DNA of 64,000 bases, taken from positions 1 to 64,000 of the forward strand of contig CAVZKP010000033.1 in NCBI GenBank assembly GCA_963775875.1, read 5' to 3'. Source of the DNA: AP-15 sp963775875. GTDB taxonomy: Bacteria; Pseudomonadota; Alphaproteobacteria; ATCC43930; CGMCC-115725. The notes beneath the pieces are model-generated. The model did no database searches. It was not told where the DNA came from and worked only from the letters and a program-made list of their open reading frames with translations. This document shows positions 1 through 9,107 of this stretch, one piece after another (within the stretch, counting starts at the first letter, position 1; each line of letters opens with the position of its first letter). The translations under genes were made by a program, and so were the position numbers.

Positions 1-1
1 T

Positions 2-17
2 CCACGGCTGTCCGGTT
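2..17 (+). repeat. Left terminal inverted repeat of the IS4-family element
   Basis: CCACGGCTGTCCGGTT is the exact reverse complement of 1262-1277. It starts immediately before the transposase stop codon (17-19). Confidence 0.85.
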
Positions 18-1171
18 TAGCTCTGGTTCCATTGGAGCGCCAGTTGAGCCGGATTGAAAGGGTGTGGCGGCTCGGTTTCGAGCAGGCGATCGAGGCGCCG
101 GCGGTGCATCAGGTTGATGCGGACCAGGCGGGCGAAGGCGAGCGGGCTGGTAACGGCCCGCTGCGCTGTTTGGGCCAGGCGCAGCAGCAGAAAGGCGATC
201 AGGGCGACGGCGATCTGGATGCGCACGGCGTTTTCGGAGGTGCCGAGAAAGCGGCGGATTTTGAGGGTCTGCTTGACCCAGCGGAAGAACAGCTCGATCG
301 CCCAGCGGCGCTTGTAGAGATCGGCGATTTCCGCGGCCGGAGCATCGAGGTCGTTGGACAGGATGCGGATGACCTTGCCGCTGTCGAGCCGGACGCGAAC
401 CTCGCGCACCGGGTCCTGGAAAGGATTGTTTCGGCCGCTGCCTTGGCGTGCCGGCAGATGGCCGATGCGGTCCGAGAGGATCGGGCCGTCGGCCGGCGCG
501 GGCAGCTCTTCGATCACGTGCAGCGGGGTGTTGGCTTTGAGCCGGGTGACGATGCGGCATTGCGCGCGATCGAGCTTAGCCCACCAAGCGTAGTCGTAAT
601 AGCCCAGATCAAAGACATAGGTGGCGCCGGGCTCGATCGGCATGGTCTGCGCGGCGGTGATGTCATTGACCCGCGCCGGGGTGATCGCGGCATAGATCGG
701 CCGGTCGGCGTCAGGATCGTAGACGACGTGCAGCTTGGCGCCGCACACGCCCGCGCAAAAGCGCGCCCAGCCGCGGCTGCGGGCATCGAGCCGCAGCCCG
801 GTCGCATCGATCAGATAGGTAGTCTCGGCCAGGGCGCGGCGCAGCCCGCGATGGGCGCGGGCGATCGTCAGCGCCAGCAATTCGCTGAACACCGCGTTTG
901 GCCGCGCCGAATTGGCGTCGGCCAGGGTTGCCCGGCGCGGCAGCGTCGCCCCGATGTGGTAGAGCCGCGCCGCATGGCTGTGCAGACCGGTGACGATCTC
1001 GCGCAAGCTCGCTGCCCCGGCCAGCTGGCCATAAAGCAGCGCCACCAGCTGGCTCTTCGTGGTCAGCCGGCGAACCCGCGAATCCGCCCGGTGCACCGCC
1101 ACCAGTCGGTCAAACTCGGCCCACGGCAAATGCTTCAGAACTCCATGAAAGACGCTATTATGATGGCGCAT
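17..1171 (-). CDS. IS4-family transposase (DUF4372-type N-terminus)
   Basis: This 384-residue DDE transposase carries out cut-and-paste transposition of the surrounding element. The start chosen is the ATG at 1171 (MRHHNSVFHG), where family similarity begins. A longer in-frame extension to 1390 runs across the inverted repeat and out of the element, so it is rejected. The N-terminal ~75 residues resemble the DUF4372 DNA-binding domain. The catalytic residues are visible: Asp122 (LIDATG), Asp188 (VFDLGYYDY) and the IS4 signature Y286-(2)-R289-(3)-E293-(6)-K300. The length and motif spacing are normal for IS4, and no frameshift is seen, so the enzyme is probably functional. Confidence 0.9.
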   Translation of the reverse strand: MRHHNSVFHGVLKHLPWAEFDRLVAVHRADSRVRRLTTKSQLVALLYGQLAGAASLREIVTGLHSHAARLYHIGATLPRRATLADANSARPNAVFSELLALTIARAHRGLRRALAETTYLIDATGLRLDARSRGWARFCAGVCGAKLHVVYDPDADRPIYAAITPARVNDITAAQTMPIEPGATYVFDLGYYDYAWWAKLDRAQCRIVTRLKANTPLHVIEELPAPADGPILSDRIGHLPARQGSGRNNPFQDPVREVRVRLDSGKVIRILSNDLDAPAAEIADLYKRRWAIELFFRWVKQTLKIRRFLGTSENAVRIQIAVALIAFLLLRLAQTAQRAVTSPLAFARLVRINLMHRRRLDRLLETEPPHPFNPAQLALQWNQS

Positions 1172-1261
1172 GGCGTTGACCCCCCGTCTCGTGTCCGGAT
1201 CGTCGGCGAAACGTCCCGAACCGAGTGGAGTCAATGCCATGCCCCTTGTCCAGCAAAACTC

Positions 1262-1277
1262 AACCGGACAGCCGTGG
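1262..1277 (+). repeat. Right terminal inverted repeat of the IS4-family element
   Basis: AACCGGACAGCCGTGG pairs exactly with 2-17. It lies about 90 bp upstream of the transposase start, leaving room for the element's own promoter. Confidence 0.85.
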
Positions 1278-1478
1278 GTCAAGCCCGGCCACGAGGATTT
1301 CTGGAATGGAGGTTCGGTTCGGCGCTTGACCGTGCGTCGACGACGGTGAGATCCCGTTACGGCGCAGTCCTCTTCCCGGATCGGGTGCAATCGGGATTTG
1401 AATCGAATGTCACCTGCGGTCCTGTTTTATCAGGACGTCAAGTCGCGACGGCTCGACCTGCCGTCCTGCTGGAGCCGC

Positions 1479-2150
1479 TCAAAGTCCGCAATTCGGGTAA
1501 TTTGGGTATGGGCAATACGGGTACGGGTATGCCGGGGCCGGATAGGCGGTACTGGCAACGGCGCCGCCGACGATGGCGCCCGCCGCGACGCCGGCGGCGA
1601 CGCCACCCCAACCTCCGCCGTAATAACCTCCTCCCCCGTAGTAACCGCCGCCCCCGCTGACATTGACGTTGCGGTTGACGTTGACGTTGCCGCGATTCAC
1701 GTTGGCGCTGTTGAAATTGCCGCGATTCACGTTGGCGCTATTGAAGTTGCCCCGGTTCACGTTGGCGCTGTTGAAGTTGCCGCGGTTCGCGTTGCCGCGG
1801 TTGAAGTTGCCGCGGTTCGCGCTGGCGCCGCTGAAGTTGCCTCGGCCAGCACCGGCCCAGGAACCGCCGCCACCGCCGCGATAACCGCCGCCACCGGCGC
1901 GAGCACCGCCACCGCCGCCGCGATAACCGCCGCCGCCACCACCGCGAGCACCGCCACCGCCGCGAGCACCGCCGCCGCCTCGGCCCCCCCCGCCGCGCAC
2001 GAGGACCAGCGGCGCGCCTGTACCCTCCGGCACGGTGACGGTGATATTGCGCACCATGCTGCCGCTCCAGGCAGCCGGGGCGGCGGATGCCCCGGTAGCC
2101 ATTAACCCGACCAAGGCGATTGGCGCCATGTAAAGCAGATACTTCGTCAT
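1479..2150 (-). CDS. Secreted glycine-rich repeat protein
   Basis: The 223-residue product starts at ATG 2150 (MTKYLLYMAPIALVGLMATGASA), which gives a clear Sec signal peptide of about 23 residues. The longer frame to 2231 only adds a polar leader. After a short folded-looking segment (residues ~25-55) come three low-complexity zones: a Gly/Arg zone, an Asn-rich zone with a 10-residue NRGNFNSANV unit repeated (30-bp DNA repeat at about 1687-1776, degenerate to ~1836), and a Gly/Tyr zone with a Pro/Tyr/Cys tail. A GGVAAGVAAGAIVGG stretch could be membrane-associating. The function is unknown; an exported, surface-associated or envelope structural protein is plausible. It is divergent from the lipoprotein at 2425, with a 274-bp shared upstream region. 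Confidence 0.6.
   Translation of the reverse strand: MTKYLLYMAPIALVGLMATGASAAPAAWSGSMVRNITVTVPEGTGAPLVLVRGGGGRGGGGARGGGGARGGGGGGYRGGGGGARAGGGGYRGGGGGSWAGAGRGNFSGASANRGNFNRGNANRGNFNSANVNRGNFNSANVNRGNFNSANVNRGNVNVNRNVNVSGGGGYYGGGGYYGGGWGGVAAGVAAGAIVGGAVASTAYPAPAYPYPYCPYPNYPNCGL
1687..1776 (-). repeat. 30-bp tandem repeat, three near-identical units
   Basis: Three consecutive 30-bp units encode the NRGNFNSANV decapeptide of the glycine-rich secreted protein. Further diverged half-units continue to about 1836. Confidence 0.75.
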
Positions 2151-2424
2151 CGCTGTGGCCTCACTCGCTGTATTTGACTCCGAATTTCTGTCCAGTTCGC
2201 GGCTGGGGCGGGCGTCAGGCTTCGTCGACACATGGCCGGAGCCTCCCGAGAATATACCGCCGATCGGTACGGCGGGAAATTATCGAGGACGACCCGCCAA
2301 CGCATCTATGTCAATTTGAGCGCCTATTATGGTATTTCTATATCCGAACGGTTGAAACGGCCTCCGATGCCGCGGCCACGTTATGCCTGCGGAGACGGAA
2401 TTTCCTTGCCACCGGAGCAACGCG

Positions 2425-2829
2425 ATGAATGGGAAGACCGCCTTTGTACTGTTATCGGGCGTGCTATCGGGCTCGCTGTGCGCCTGCGTGCAGCCTCCGG
2501 CCGCTGCCCCCGCCGCACCGAAGCCGCCCCCGGTAGCCGCCGCACCGGCGCCGGCGCCAGCCCCGGTAGCCACGCCGACGCCCAGCAACCGTTGGGTCAG
2601 TATCCGGGGGGCGACCTGCAAAAGGCTGCTGGAGTTATCACCAGACGATCGGGCCGCGGCATCGCTGTTCTATATCGGCTATCAGGCAGCGCGCTTCGGT
2701 AGCAGCGCCATCAATGTGGGCGCGATCCCCAACACCGAGGAGTGGGCGGAGAACTACTGCGCACACCATCCTGGCGAGCCGGCCGTCGAGGCATTTAGGC
2801 AGGCTTATCGACAAAGCTTCCAACAATAG
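2425..2829 (+). CDS. HdeA/HdeB-like lipoprotein
   Basis: A 134-residue protein starts at ATG 2425 (MNGKTAFVLLSGVLSGSLCACVQ), preceded by CCGGAG. The N-terminus is a lipoprotein-type signal with Cys at about residues 18-20 as the likely lipidated residue. It is followed by a Pro/Ala-rich linker (residues ~22-50). The C-terminal ~80 residues (CKRLLELSPDDRAAASLFYIGY ... WAENYCAHHPGEP) match the HdeA/HdeB pattern: two cysteines that would form the single disulfide, and an early L-x-L-x3-D-R helix. Family members are periplasmic acid-stress chaperones, but a lipid-anchored version with a long linker is atypical, so only the fold is proposed. Confidence 0.6.
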   Translation: MNGKTAFVLLSGVLSGSLCACVQPPAAAPAAPKPPPVAAAPAPAPAPVATPTPSNRWVSIRGATCKRLLELSPDDRAAASLFYIGYQAARFGSSAINVGAIPNTEEWAENYCAHHPGEPAVEAFRQAYRQSFQQ

Positions 2830-2977
2830 AGCGCTCCCTCTGGAGGGGTGAATCACCCGACGCTCGGGGTGATCGCCACGCCCCAGCGCGTAGGGTCGAT
2901 CGACTTCAAGCTCAGCGCTCGGTCGGCGCTACGGAAGCGGAGATTCTGGCGCTCGCTCGCCATGTCGCGTTGCGCCC

Positions 2978-4018
2978 TCATGAGCGTAGGGACAGCAGTC
3001 TTGAATCACGTCGTTCGCGCGGCCAGAGCAGCGCCATCATGCACACAGTGTACCCGACCGCCAACAGGACGTAGCCGATCCGGGTCGAGAACGACTCTGG
3101 GGTCGTCGTGGGCAACGGCGATAAGCCCGATCCGAGCAGGATCAGGAATGTCGTGAGCGCTCCGGCATACATCTTGGCAAGGCCGACCGCGGCCCGCCCG
3201 GCCAGGATCAGCCCGACGAGAAGGACACTCAGGAACAGAAAGGGCAGCGACGGGCGCAACTCGACGAACGCAAAGGCCAGGGAGGCAAGCACACCGCTCA
3301 GCAGATTGACGGCGACAAGGCTAAGGGCGGAACGGACGCTGGTTGCGAAATCAAACTGAAGCAGCACGGAAGCGACGGTGATCGGAAGGACGAGCGCCAA
3401 GGAGAGGGCGTTGTTGGTTAGGCAAAGCGCCATGGCGCCGAGCAGGATAGCCGCATCGGCGAGAGCCCGCATGGCAGGTCTGTCGGTGGCCGGGGCTACC
3501 TGCGGCGCGTCCTCGGCCGCATTGTGGCCCGGCAAGATCGCGTGGGCGAGCCACGACAAGACCACGGCGCTCAGGTAAGCTTGGAGCAATATTGCAATTA
3601 TGCTTGTGTCCAGCGTGTCGTGGACGCGGTCAAGCAGGGTAACCGTGATCGCAATCGCCAAGCAGAGGAAGATTACCGGGCCACCTTGTCCCCTCGCCTG
3701 TACGAAGAAGCACACGAAAAAGAATAGACCGAGCAGTGCCAGCAGCTGGACTGGCTCGTCGCCAAAGATGCCGTTAAGAACAATGAAGCCCTGTCCGACG
3801 GCTAGCACGAGCCCGACGAACGCGATTGCCTTCGACAGCGGCAAGGGCCCAGCGCCGAAAATCAGGAATTGCACTGCGAGGACCGGCCCAAAGAAGGGTA
3901 TGACCGCGCCGGTGGCGAGGTTCAACGTGAATCCGGCAGCGACCGCGAGCGCGACCCGCAACCCGATGCGGCGTTGGCGCGACAGGGTCGCCGCCGCGGC
4001 GGAAGCATCAGCTGGCAT
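2978..4018 (-). CDS. DUF2955/FUSC-like inner-membrane protein
   Basis: The 346-residue product is almost wholly hydrophobic. It has about ten membrane segments in two halves (residues ~20-160 and ~185-335), split by a polar cytoplasmic loop around GHNAAEDAPQ. This layout fits the DUF2955 family, related to the aromatic-acid exporter/FUSC proteins. Such proteins are typically encoded next to an HlyD-type membrane fusion protein, as here: its start overlaps the 3' end of the HlyD gene by 11 bp, indicating translational coupling. The pair probably forms an efflux system for small amphipathic or aromatic compounds. The substrate cannot be read from sequence. Codon use is less GC-rich than in the catabolic genes downstream. 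Confidence 0.65.
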   Translation of the reverse strand: MPADASAAAATLSRQRRIGLRVALAVAAGFTLNLATGAVIPFFGPVLAVQFLIFGAGPLPLSKAIAFVGLVLAVGQGFIVLNGIFGDEPVQLLALLGLFFFVCFFVQARGQGGPVIFLCLAIAITVTLLDRVHDTLDTSIIAILLQAYLSAVVLSWLAHAILPGHNAAEDAPQVAPATDRPAMRALADAAILLGAMALCLTNNALSLALVLPITVASVLLQFDFATSVRSALSLVAVNLLSGVLASLAFAFVELRPSLPFLFLSVLLVGLILAGRAAVGLAKMYAGALTTFLILLGSGLSPLPTTTPESFSTRIGYVLLAVGYTVCMMALLWPRERRDSRLLSLRS

Positions 4019-5150
4019 AGGTCAGGATGGAGATGAGGCGAATGAATAGCCAACCCAGGGCGCCTGTGACCGGATTGTTGCCGGTGTAGACAACCACATT
4101 CACCTGCGAACCGACCCGCACGCTGCCGCGCGGCGGCGTCTCGTCGACGATCAAACGCACCGGGAAACGCTGCGGCTCGCGCACCCAGCCCGTGGTGCTT
4201 TTGATCGTTGGCAGGCCGGTATTGGGATCAACGCTATTCTGGGAGACACCCCATCCTATGCTCTCGACTTGAGCTTTAAATACCGAGCCTGGCAACGAGT
4301 CGAATACCAATTCGGCCCGATCAGACGGAGACATGTATTCGAGGCTGTTCTCCTTGAAATCCGCCGAAACCCAGACCGTGCTGGTGTCGATGAAGGTAAG
4401 GGCCGCCTGTCCTGCCCCTATGAACTGGCCGGTCGCAAGCTGGAGATTGGAGACCACGCCAGCGGCAGGGGCCTTGACCGTCGTATAAAGCAGATTGAGC
4501 CGCGCGCGCCCCAGCGTCGCGAGCGCCTCCTTGAGCTGGGGATTGTCGGCACCCTTCGGGCCAAGCTCTTCCCGCGCCTTGGCAAGGTCGGCCTGGCTGG
4601 CCGTCAGCACCGCCCGTGCCAATTCCTGTGTGGCGCGGGCTGTGTCGGCCTTGGCAGCGGGGTAGACGCCTCGTCTGACAAGTTCGAAAACCCGCTCCGT
4701 CTGGGCGTGGACGTTCTCGAGTTCGGCGGCCTCCTTGACGACGCGCGCCTGTGCCGATTCCACGGCGGCCGTAGAGGCTCCCAACGTCTGACCGATCTGC
4801 TCGACCTGGGCCTGGGCCTCAGCCACGGCAAGCTCGAAGGGGCGCGGGTCAATGCGGAACAGGACCTGTCCTGCGTCGACGCGCGTATTGTCGGCGACGT
4901 CGACGCCTATGACACGGCCCGCGACTTCGGGAGCCATGCGGACAATATATGCTTGTACGACCGCCTGCGATGACGAAGGCGTGAGCCGCTCCATCACGAT
5001 CGATAAGGCGAACAGCACAATGGTCACTGCGACGACAATGAGCGCCGCCCTGCGCAGCGGGTTTGCGGAGTCGGCGTCCGCGGCAGCAGGCGTCGCGGCG
5101 GTGCGTTCCTCCACCGCAATTTTGTTGGTGGTTTTGGACTCGGTGCTCAT
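4008..5150 (-). CDS. HlyD/EmrA-type membrane fusion protein
   Basis: This 380-residue periplasmic adaptor has a cytoplasmic N-terminus of ~30 residues, one membrane anchor (residues ~31-52, AALIVVAVTIVLFALSIVM), a lipoyl-like half-motif (AYIVRMAPEVAGRVIGVDV), a long alpha-helical hairpin (residues ~105-205, Ala/Gln/Glu-rich) and the second lipoyl and beta-barrel region with VKAPAAGVVSNLQL and the D23-like segment. It would connect the DUF2955 protein encoded next (11-bp overlap) to an outer-membrane channel. No TolC-like gene is in the window, so a shared channel encoded elsewhere is likely. Confidence 0.85.
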   Translation of the reverse strand: MSTESKTTNKIAVEERTAATPAAADADSANPLRRAALIVVAVTIVLFALSIVMERLTPSSSQAVVQAYIVRMAPEVAGRVIGVDVADNTRVDAGQVLFRIDPRPFELAVAEAQAQVEQIGQTLGASTAAVESAQARVVKEAAELENVHAQTERVFELVRRGVYPAAKADTARATQELARAVLTASQADLAKAREELGPKGADNPQLKEALATLGRARLNLLYTTVKAPAAGVVSNLQLATGQFIGAGQAALTFIDTSTVWVSADFKENSLEYMSPSDRAELVFDSLPGSVFKAQVESIGWGVSQNSVDPNTGLPTIKSTTGWVREPQRFPVRLIVDETPPRGSVRVGSQVNVVVYTGNNPVTGALGWLFIRLISILTYAS

Positions 5151-5231
5151 CGAGGCAACACGCGCTTAGCGCCCCTAGCCCCGATGCCAGCTTCGTGGGG
5201 TCCGAGGCATGCCGACAGCAAAAGTCGCATT

Positions 5232-6338
5232 CTACGGCGCCCGATCGGCGGTCGGCGGCCCGCTCTGGGCGCGGCGCTGTTGCATCCATTCAATCAGCAG
5301 CACATAGCCGACCGCCAGGACCACAGGCCCGACAAACAGGCCGAGAAGGCCGTCGGCTATCATGCCGCCGATGACGCCAATCAGAATTACCGGCATCGGC
5401 ACTTCCAGTCCACGGCCCAGCATCAATGGCTTTAAAACATTATCGCTGAGCCCGGCGACGAGGGTCCAGACCAGGAAGATGATAGCCGGCTGCGTTGCTT
5501 TCGTCACAAAGATATAGACTATGATGGGTAGTGTCACCAGTACCGCCGGCACCTGCACAATAGCGAACAAAAGCGTCACGACTGTCCAAAGGCCGGCTGC
5601 CGGAAGGCCGATGGCAAAAAATCCGATTGCGAGGAGAAGCGACTGGATCACCGCTACGCCGACAACGCCGAGCGCCACGCCGCGGATCGTAGCGGCTGTC
5701 AGCGTAACCAGATGGGCCCCCTGCGCCTCGCTGCCGGAAAAAAGTCCCAGCAGACGCCGAGCGAAATCGGCGGCGCCCCTGCCATAGGCGACGATGACAG
5801 CGGCTATCCCGAAAGAAAGAATGAACGATAGTTGGCCGGCGGCGAGACCACCGGCGGACGACACGAGCCGTGCCGCTGGTTGGCTCAGCGCCCCGCCGTA
5901 TTTGGCAACCGCCGCCGGCAGGTTGGTGGTGGCTAGCGCCCAGGCCTCCGCCAGTTTCTTGCCCACCAGCGGGAGCCCGGCAAGCCATGATGGAGGTGGC
6001 GGGACGGTGAGGCTATGATTCTGCAAGCCCGTGACCAGCGAATACAGGGAAGACGCAATCGACGTCACCACACTGACCATCGCCACCAGCATCACCGTGA
6101 CGCCGACCAGCCCGATCAGCAGCGCCGACCAGCGATTGCCGAGCCGGGCGGCCAGGCGGAGATGCAGCGGATACAGCATAACCGCCAGGATTGCAGACCA
6201 CAGCAGGAGGTCGATAAACGGCGATATGTACCGGCTGCAGGCGTAGACCAATAAGGCTATCAGTCCGATTTGCAGTGCAAGATCGATTATCGTCGACCGC
6301 GAAGGCGCCTGATCAGGCTTCAGCATATTCGGGTCCAT
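5232..6338 (-). CDS. AI-2E family transporter (PerM/YdiK-like permease)
   Basis: The 368-residue membrane protein starts at ATG 6338. It has paired helices at the N-terminus (residues ~17-62), another at ~68-95, a soluble middle part (~100-150) and a cluster of five helices to the end with the family pattern GLWTVVTLLFAIVQVPA and IFLVWTLVAGLSDNVLKPLMLGRGLEVPM. In this family these include export permeases such as TqsA and Na+/H+ antiporters; the substrate cannot be deduced. It lies 81 bp upstream of the HlyD gene in the same orientation, so it may be the first gene of that transcription unit. Confidence 0.85.
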   Translation of the reverse strand: MDPNMLKPDQAPSRSTIIDLALQIGLIALLVYACSRYISPFIDLLLWSAILAVMLYPLHLRLAARLGNRWSALLIGLVGVTVMLVAMVSVVTSIASSLYSLVTGLQNHSLTVPPPPSWLAGLPLVGKKLAEAWALATTNLPAAVAKYGGALSQPAARLVSSAGGLAAGQLSFILSFGIAAVIVAYGRGAADFARRLLGLFSGSEAQGAHLVTLTAATIRGVALGVVGVAVIQSLLLAIGFFAIGLPAAGLWTVVTLLFAIVQVPAVLVTLPIIVYIFVTKATQPAIIFLVWTLVAGLSDNVLKPLMLGRGLEVPMPVILIGVIGGMIADGLLGLFVGPVVLAVGYVLLIEWMQQRRAQSGPPTADRAP

Positions 6339-6404
6339 TTTTTACCCCTTTTGCCTCCCTGAAAGATGGACGCCAGGATGGAGACAGCTCGGCGGCGGCC
6401 GGTT

Positions 6405-6776
6405 TCAATCTGTAGACTTGCGGGCCGCCACCTGGAGGGCCTGCACGCTAACCGCCACGACGAGGCCGGTCAGCATGATGCCGGCAAAGCCAATCACTAT
6501 CGCGAGCAATCGCGACACGACATGCCGGGGAGCTAGATCACCGTAACCGATGGTGAGACCGGTCACAAAGGTGAAATAAAGAGCGTCGCCGATGCGCCAC
6601 CCCTCTATGTGCCCGATCAGAAGTCCGGGTCCAACCATGGCAACAAGAACCCCGGAGAGGATCGGCCAGACAACGCGAACAAGCCGAAAGAACTCTGCGA
6701 AGAAGATGCGCCTAATTTGCCGTGGTCGCATTATCGTTGAGGAGACAGCGCCAACGTCCGCCGGCACCCCAGCCAA
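6405..6776 (-). CDS. Small two-TM potassium channel (Ion_trans_2 type)
   Basis: A 123-residue protein has two membrane helices (residues ~33-55 and ~92-114) flanking a pore helix and selectivity filter TIGYGDL (residues ~75-81), the hallmark of K+ channels. There is no voltage sensor or RCK domain. The start is uncertain. A TTG at 6776 has a good GGGAGAG ribosome-binding site six bases upstream, while an ATG at 6731 (MRPRQIRRIFF) has none. Both leave the channel core intact. It would form a tetrameric leak-type K+ channel. Confidence 0.8.
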   Translation of the reverse strand: MAGVPADVGAVSSTIMRPRQIRRIFFAEFFRLVRVVWPILSGVLVAMVGPGLLIGHIEGWRIGDALYFTFVTGLTIGYGDLAPRHVVSRLLAIVIGFAGIMLTGLVVAVSVQALQVAARKSTD

Positions 6777-6963
6777 GGTTTTCTCTCCCGAACGCGCTGT
6801 ATCGACCCTCCGGCCGCGTTGATTAGGAATAGCCCTTCAGGCCCGAGAGCCGCGACGCGTTCACCCCAAGAGTGATCGTCCGCTATCGGCGCAAGGCGGC
6901 TGGGCATTGCCCTCGATTGCCAGCTCTCCATCGTAGTGGGATTGCCCAGCGATAGCGGGTGGG

Positions 6964-9103
6964 TTAGCGCTTGACGATCAGCGCGTCGACGATGGTCAGG
7001 CCCTGGCCTTCGGGTGGAGGATGACCGGGTTCAGGTCGATTTCGTCGATCTGGTCGGCGTGATCGGCGGCGAAGCGGGAGAGGGCGGCGATCAGCTCGGC
7101 AGAGGGCGGCGCGGTCGGCGGGCGGGGCGCCACGGACGCCGTCGAGCAGGGCGGCGCCTTTCAGCTCGCCGAGCAATGCCAGCGCCTCGTCCGGGCCGAT
7201 CGGGACCGGTGAGAAGGCGACGTCGCGCAACACCTCGACATGGATGCCGCCGAGCCCGACCATCAGCATCGGGCCGAACACCGGGTCGCGGGTAATGCCG
7301 AGGATGATCTCGACCCCGGGCGGCGCCATCCGCTGCACCAGCACGCCCTCGATCGCGGCGTCGGGATGGGCGGCCTTGGCATTCGCTAGAACCCGCGCGA
7401 TAGGCCTCGCGCACCGCGGCCTCGCCGGCGATGCCGAGCGCCACGGCGCCGGCCTCGGTCTTGTGGGTGATGTCCGGCGATTGCACCTTGAGCGCCACCG
7501 CGCCGCCGATCCGGATGGCAGCGGCGACGGCTTCGATCCGCGGAAACCGCCAGTGCCTCGGGCGGGCGCGGGATGCCGTAGCCGGCGAGCAATGCCTTGG
7601 CGCGGTTCTCGGTCAGCACCCGGCCGGCGCCGGCGAGCCCCCGCGCGGCCTCGTCGCGGCTCGCCGGCGGGGTTGTCGGCGGCGGCGCGGCGCGGTCCCG
7701 CCGCGCCTGGAAACGGGCGTAATCGACCAGTGCCCGGATCGCCCGGGCGCAGCTCGGCATCGAGGTGTAGCAGGGGATGCCGGCCTCGGCGAAGGCCGCC
7801 ATCGCGCCCTCGGTCGCGGTCGTGTAGGTCGACAGGATGATCGGCTGCTCGGTCGAGCCGGTGACCGCGGCCAATTCCTCGGCGCGGGTCTTTGCCGTCG
7901 CTTCATTGGCGAGCGAGCCGATCAGCAGGATCGTGTCGATGTTGCGCAACTCGCGCACGATCTCGACCAGCTTGGCGTAGCCGACCTCGTGGATCGCCTG
8001 CGCGGTGCCGTCGACCGGGTTCTGCGCCGAGGCGTAGGACGGCAGCAGCGCCATCAGGCGTTGCTGCAGATCCTCTTCGAGCACCGGCAGTTCGAGCCCG
8101 TGCGCGGTCAGAATGTCGGACATCCATACCGCACTGCCGCCCGAGCCGGTGATCACCGCGACGCGGTTGCCCTTCGGCAATTTGCAGAAGGCAAAGGCGG
8201 CGGCGATGTCGAGCGCATGATCGAGGTCTTCGCCGCGGATGATCCCGTGATGGCGGAAGATCGCATCGTCGATCGCCCCGGAATTCGCCAGCGAGCCGGT
8301 ATGCGAGGCCGCGGCGCGCCGGCCCGCCTCGGAGCGGCCGACCTTGGCGAGGATCATCGGCTTCCCGGCCGCCGCCGCCTTTTCGGCAACGGCGCGAAAC
8401 CGGGCCGGGTCCTGGATGCTTTCGAGATAGGCGATGAAAATGTCGGCGCCGCCCGCATCGATCAGCCAATCGAGGTAATCATGCGCTTCCAGGCAAATCT
8501 GGTTGCCGGCGCTGGCCTGGTAGGTAAAGCGCAGCTGCCGGGGCCGGCCGCGGCTCAGAAACGCGAAGGTCAAGCGCGCCGCTCTGACAGCTGACCGCGA
8601 TCGCCCGGCTCTTGCTGCTCTGTCGGGAAGAGGCTCTGCTTGGGATCGTGGAACACCGGGCTGAAGGTCGCGACCAGCGGCTTCAGCGGGTTGACGATGC
8701 CTTCGGAATTGGGGCCGCAGACGATGATCCCGTAGCGCGCGATGACCTGGCGCAATGCCTCGTCGCGCGCCTGCGCCGCCTCGCCGCGCTCCTCGGCAAA
8801 GCCGGAGCTGATGATGACCGCGGCGCGCACGCCCTTCTTGCCGCATTCCTCGAGCGTCGGTGCGACATAGGCCGCCGGCACCACGATGACCGCGAGATCG
8901 GGCGCCTCGGGCAGATCGGCGACGCTCGCATAGCTTCTCAGCCCGAACACTTCGGGCTGGCTGCGGGTCACCGGATAGACGCGGCCGGGATAGCCATGCG
9001 CGATCAGGAATTCGGTGGTCCGGCCGCGCAAGGTGTGCGTATCGCCGGACGCGCCGATGATCGCGACGCTGTCCGGAGAGAACAGAGGACGCAGGTCGGG
9101 CAT
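6964..9103 (-). pseudogene. NDP-forming acyl-CoA synthetase, interrupted by frameshifts
   Basis: The gene for an acetyl/acyl-CoA synthetase of the NDP-forming superfamily (acyl acid + CoA + NTP to acyl-CoA) can be followed through several frames. The N-terminal CoA-binding domain (SVAIIGASGD) reads to ~8620. The ligase-CoA domains with the phosphohistidine motif SHTGSLA read in another frame. The ATP-grasp part (MALKVQSPDITHKTEAGAVALGI, VQRMAPPGVEIILGI) reads in two more. Breaks are near 8615, 8575, 7535, 7399, 7101 and 7016. Five look like +1 insertions and one like a missing C. After correction the protein is about 711 residues, normal for the family. It follows the acyl-CoA dehydrogenase gene by 4 bp and would activate the acid that those enzymes oxidise. 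Confidence 0.8.
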
Positions 9104-9107
9104 CGGC

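Larger units (their letters stand above)
1..1278 (-). mobile_element. IS4-family insertion sequence, left end at window edge
   Basis: A single transposase gene is flanked by perfect 16-bp terminal inverted repeats at 2-17 and 1262-1277. Inside them the similarity continues with mismatches for about ten more bases, as is usual for IS ends. The element is about 1.28 kb. The outermost base of the left end and any target-site duplication lie at or beyond the window start, so the insertion site cannot be reconstructed here. The element appears complete, with an intact transposase, and could still be mobile. Confidence 0.85.

Noticed and set aside
1429..1446. Terminator for the glycine-rich gene (GTCCTG-TTTTAT-CAGGAC)
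   Set aside because: A 6-bp stem with an AT loop and no following U-run on either strand; too weak to annotate.
32..1660. 542-codon open frame on the plus strand opposite the IS transposase
   Set aside because: It is antisense to a transposase with all catalytic motifs, Arg/Gly-rich and without family similarity. It is a by-product of high GC.
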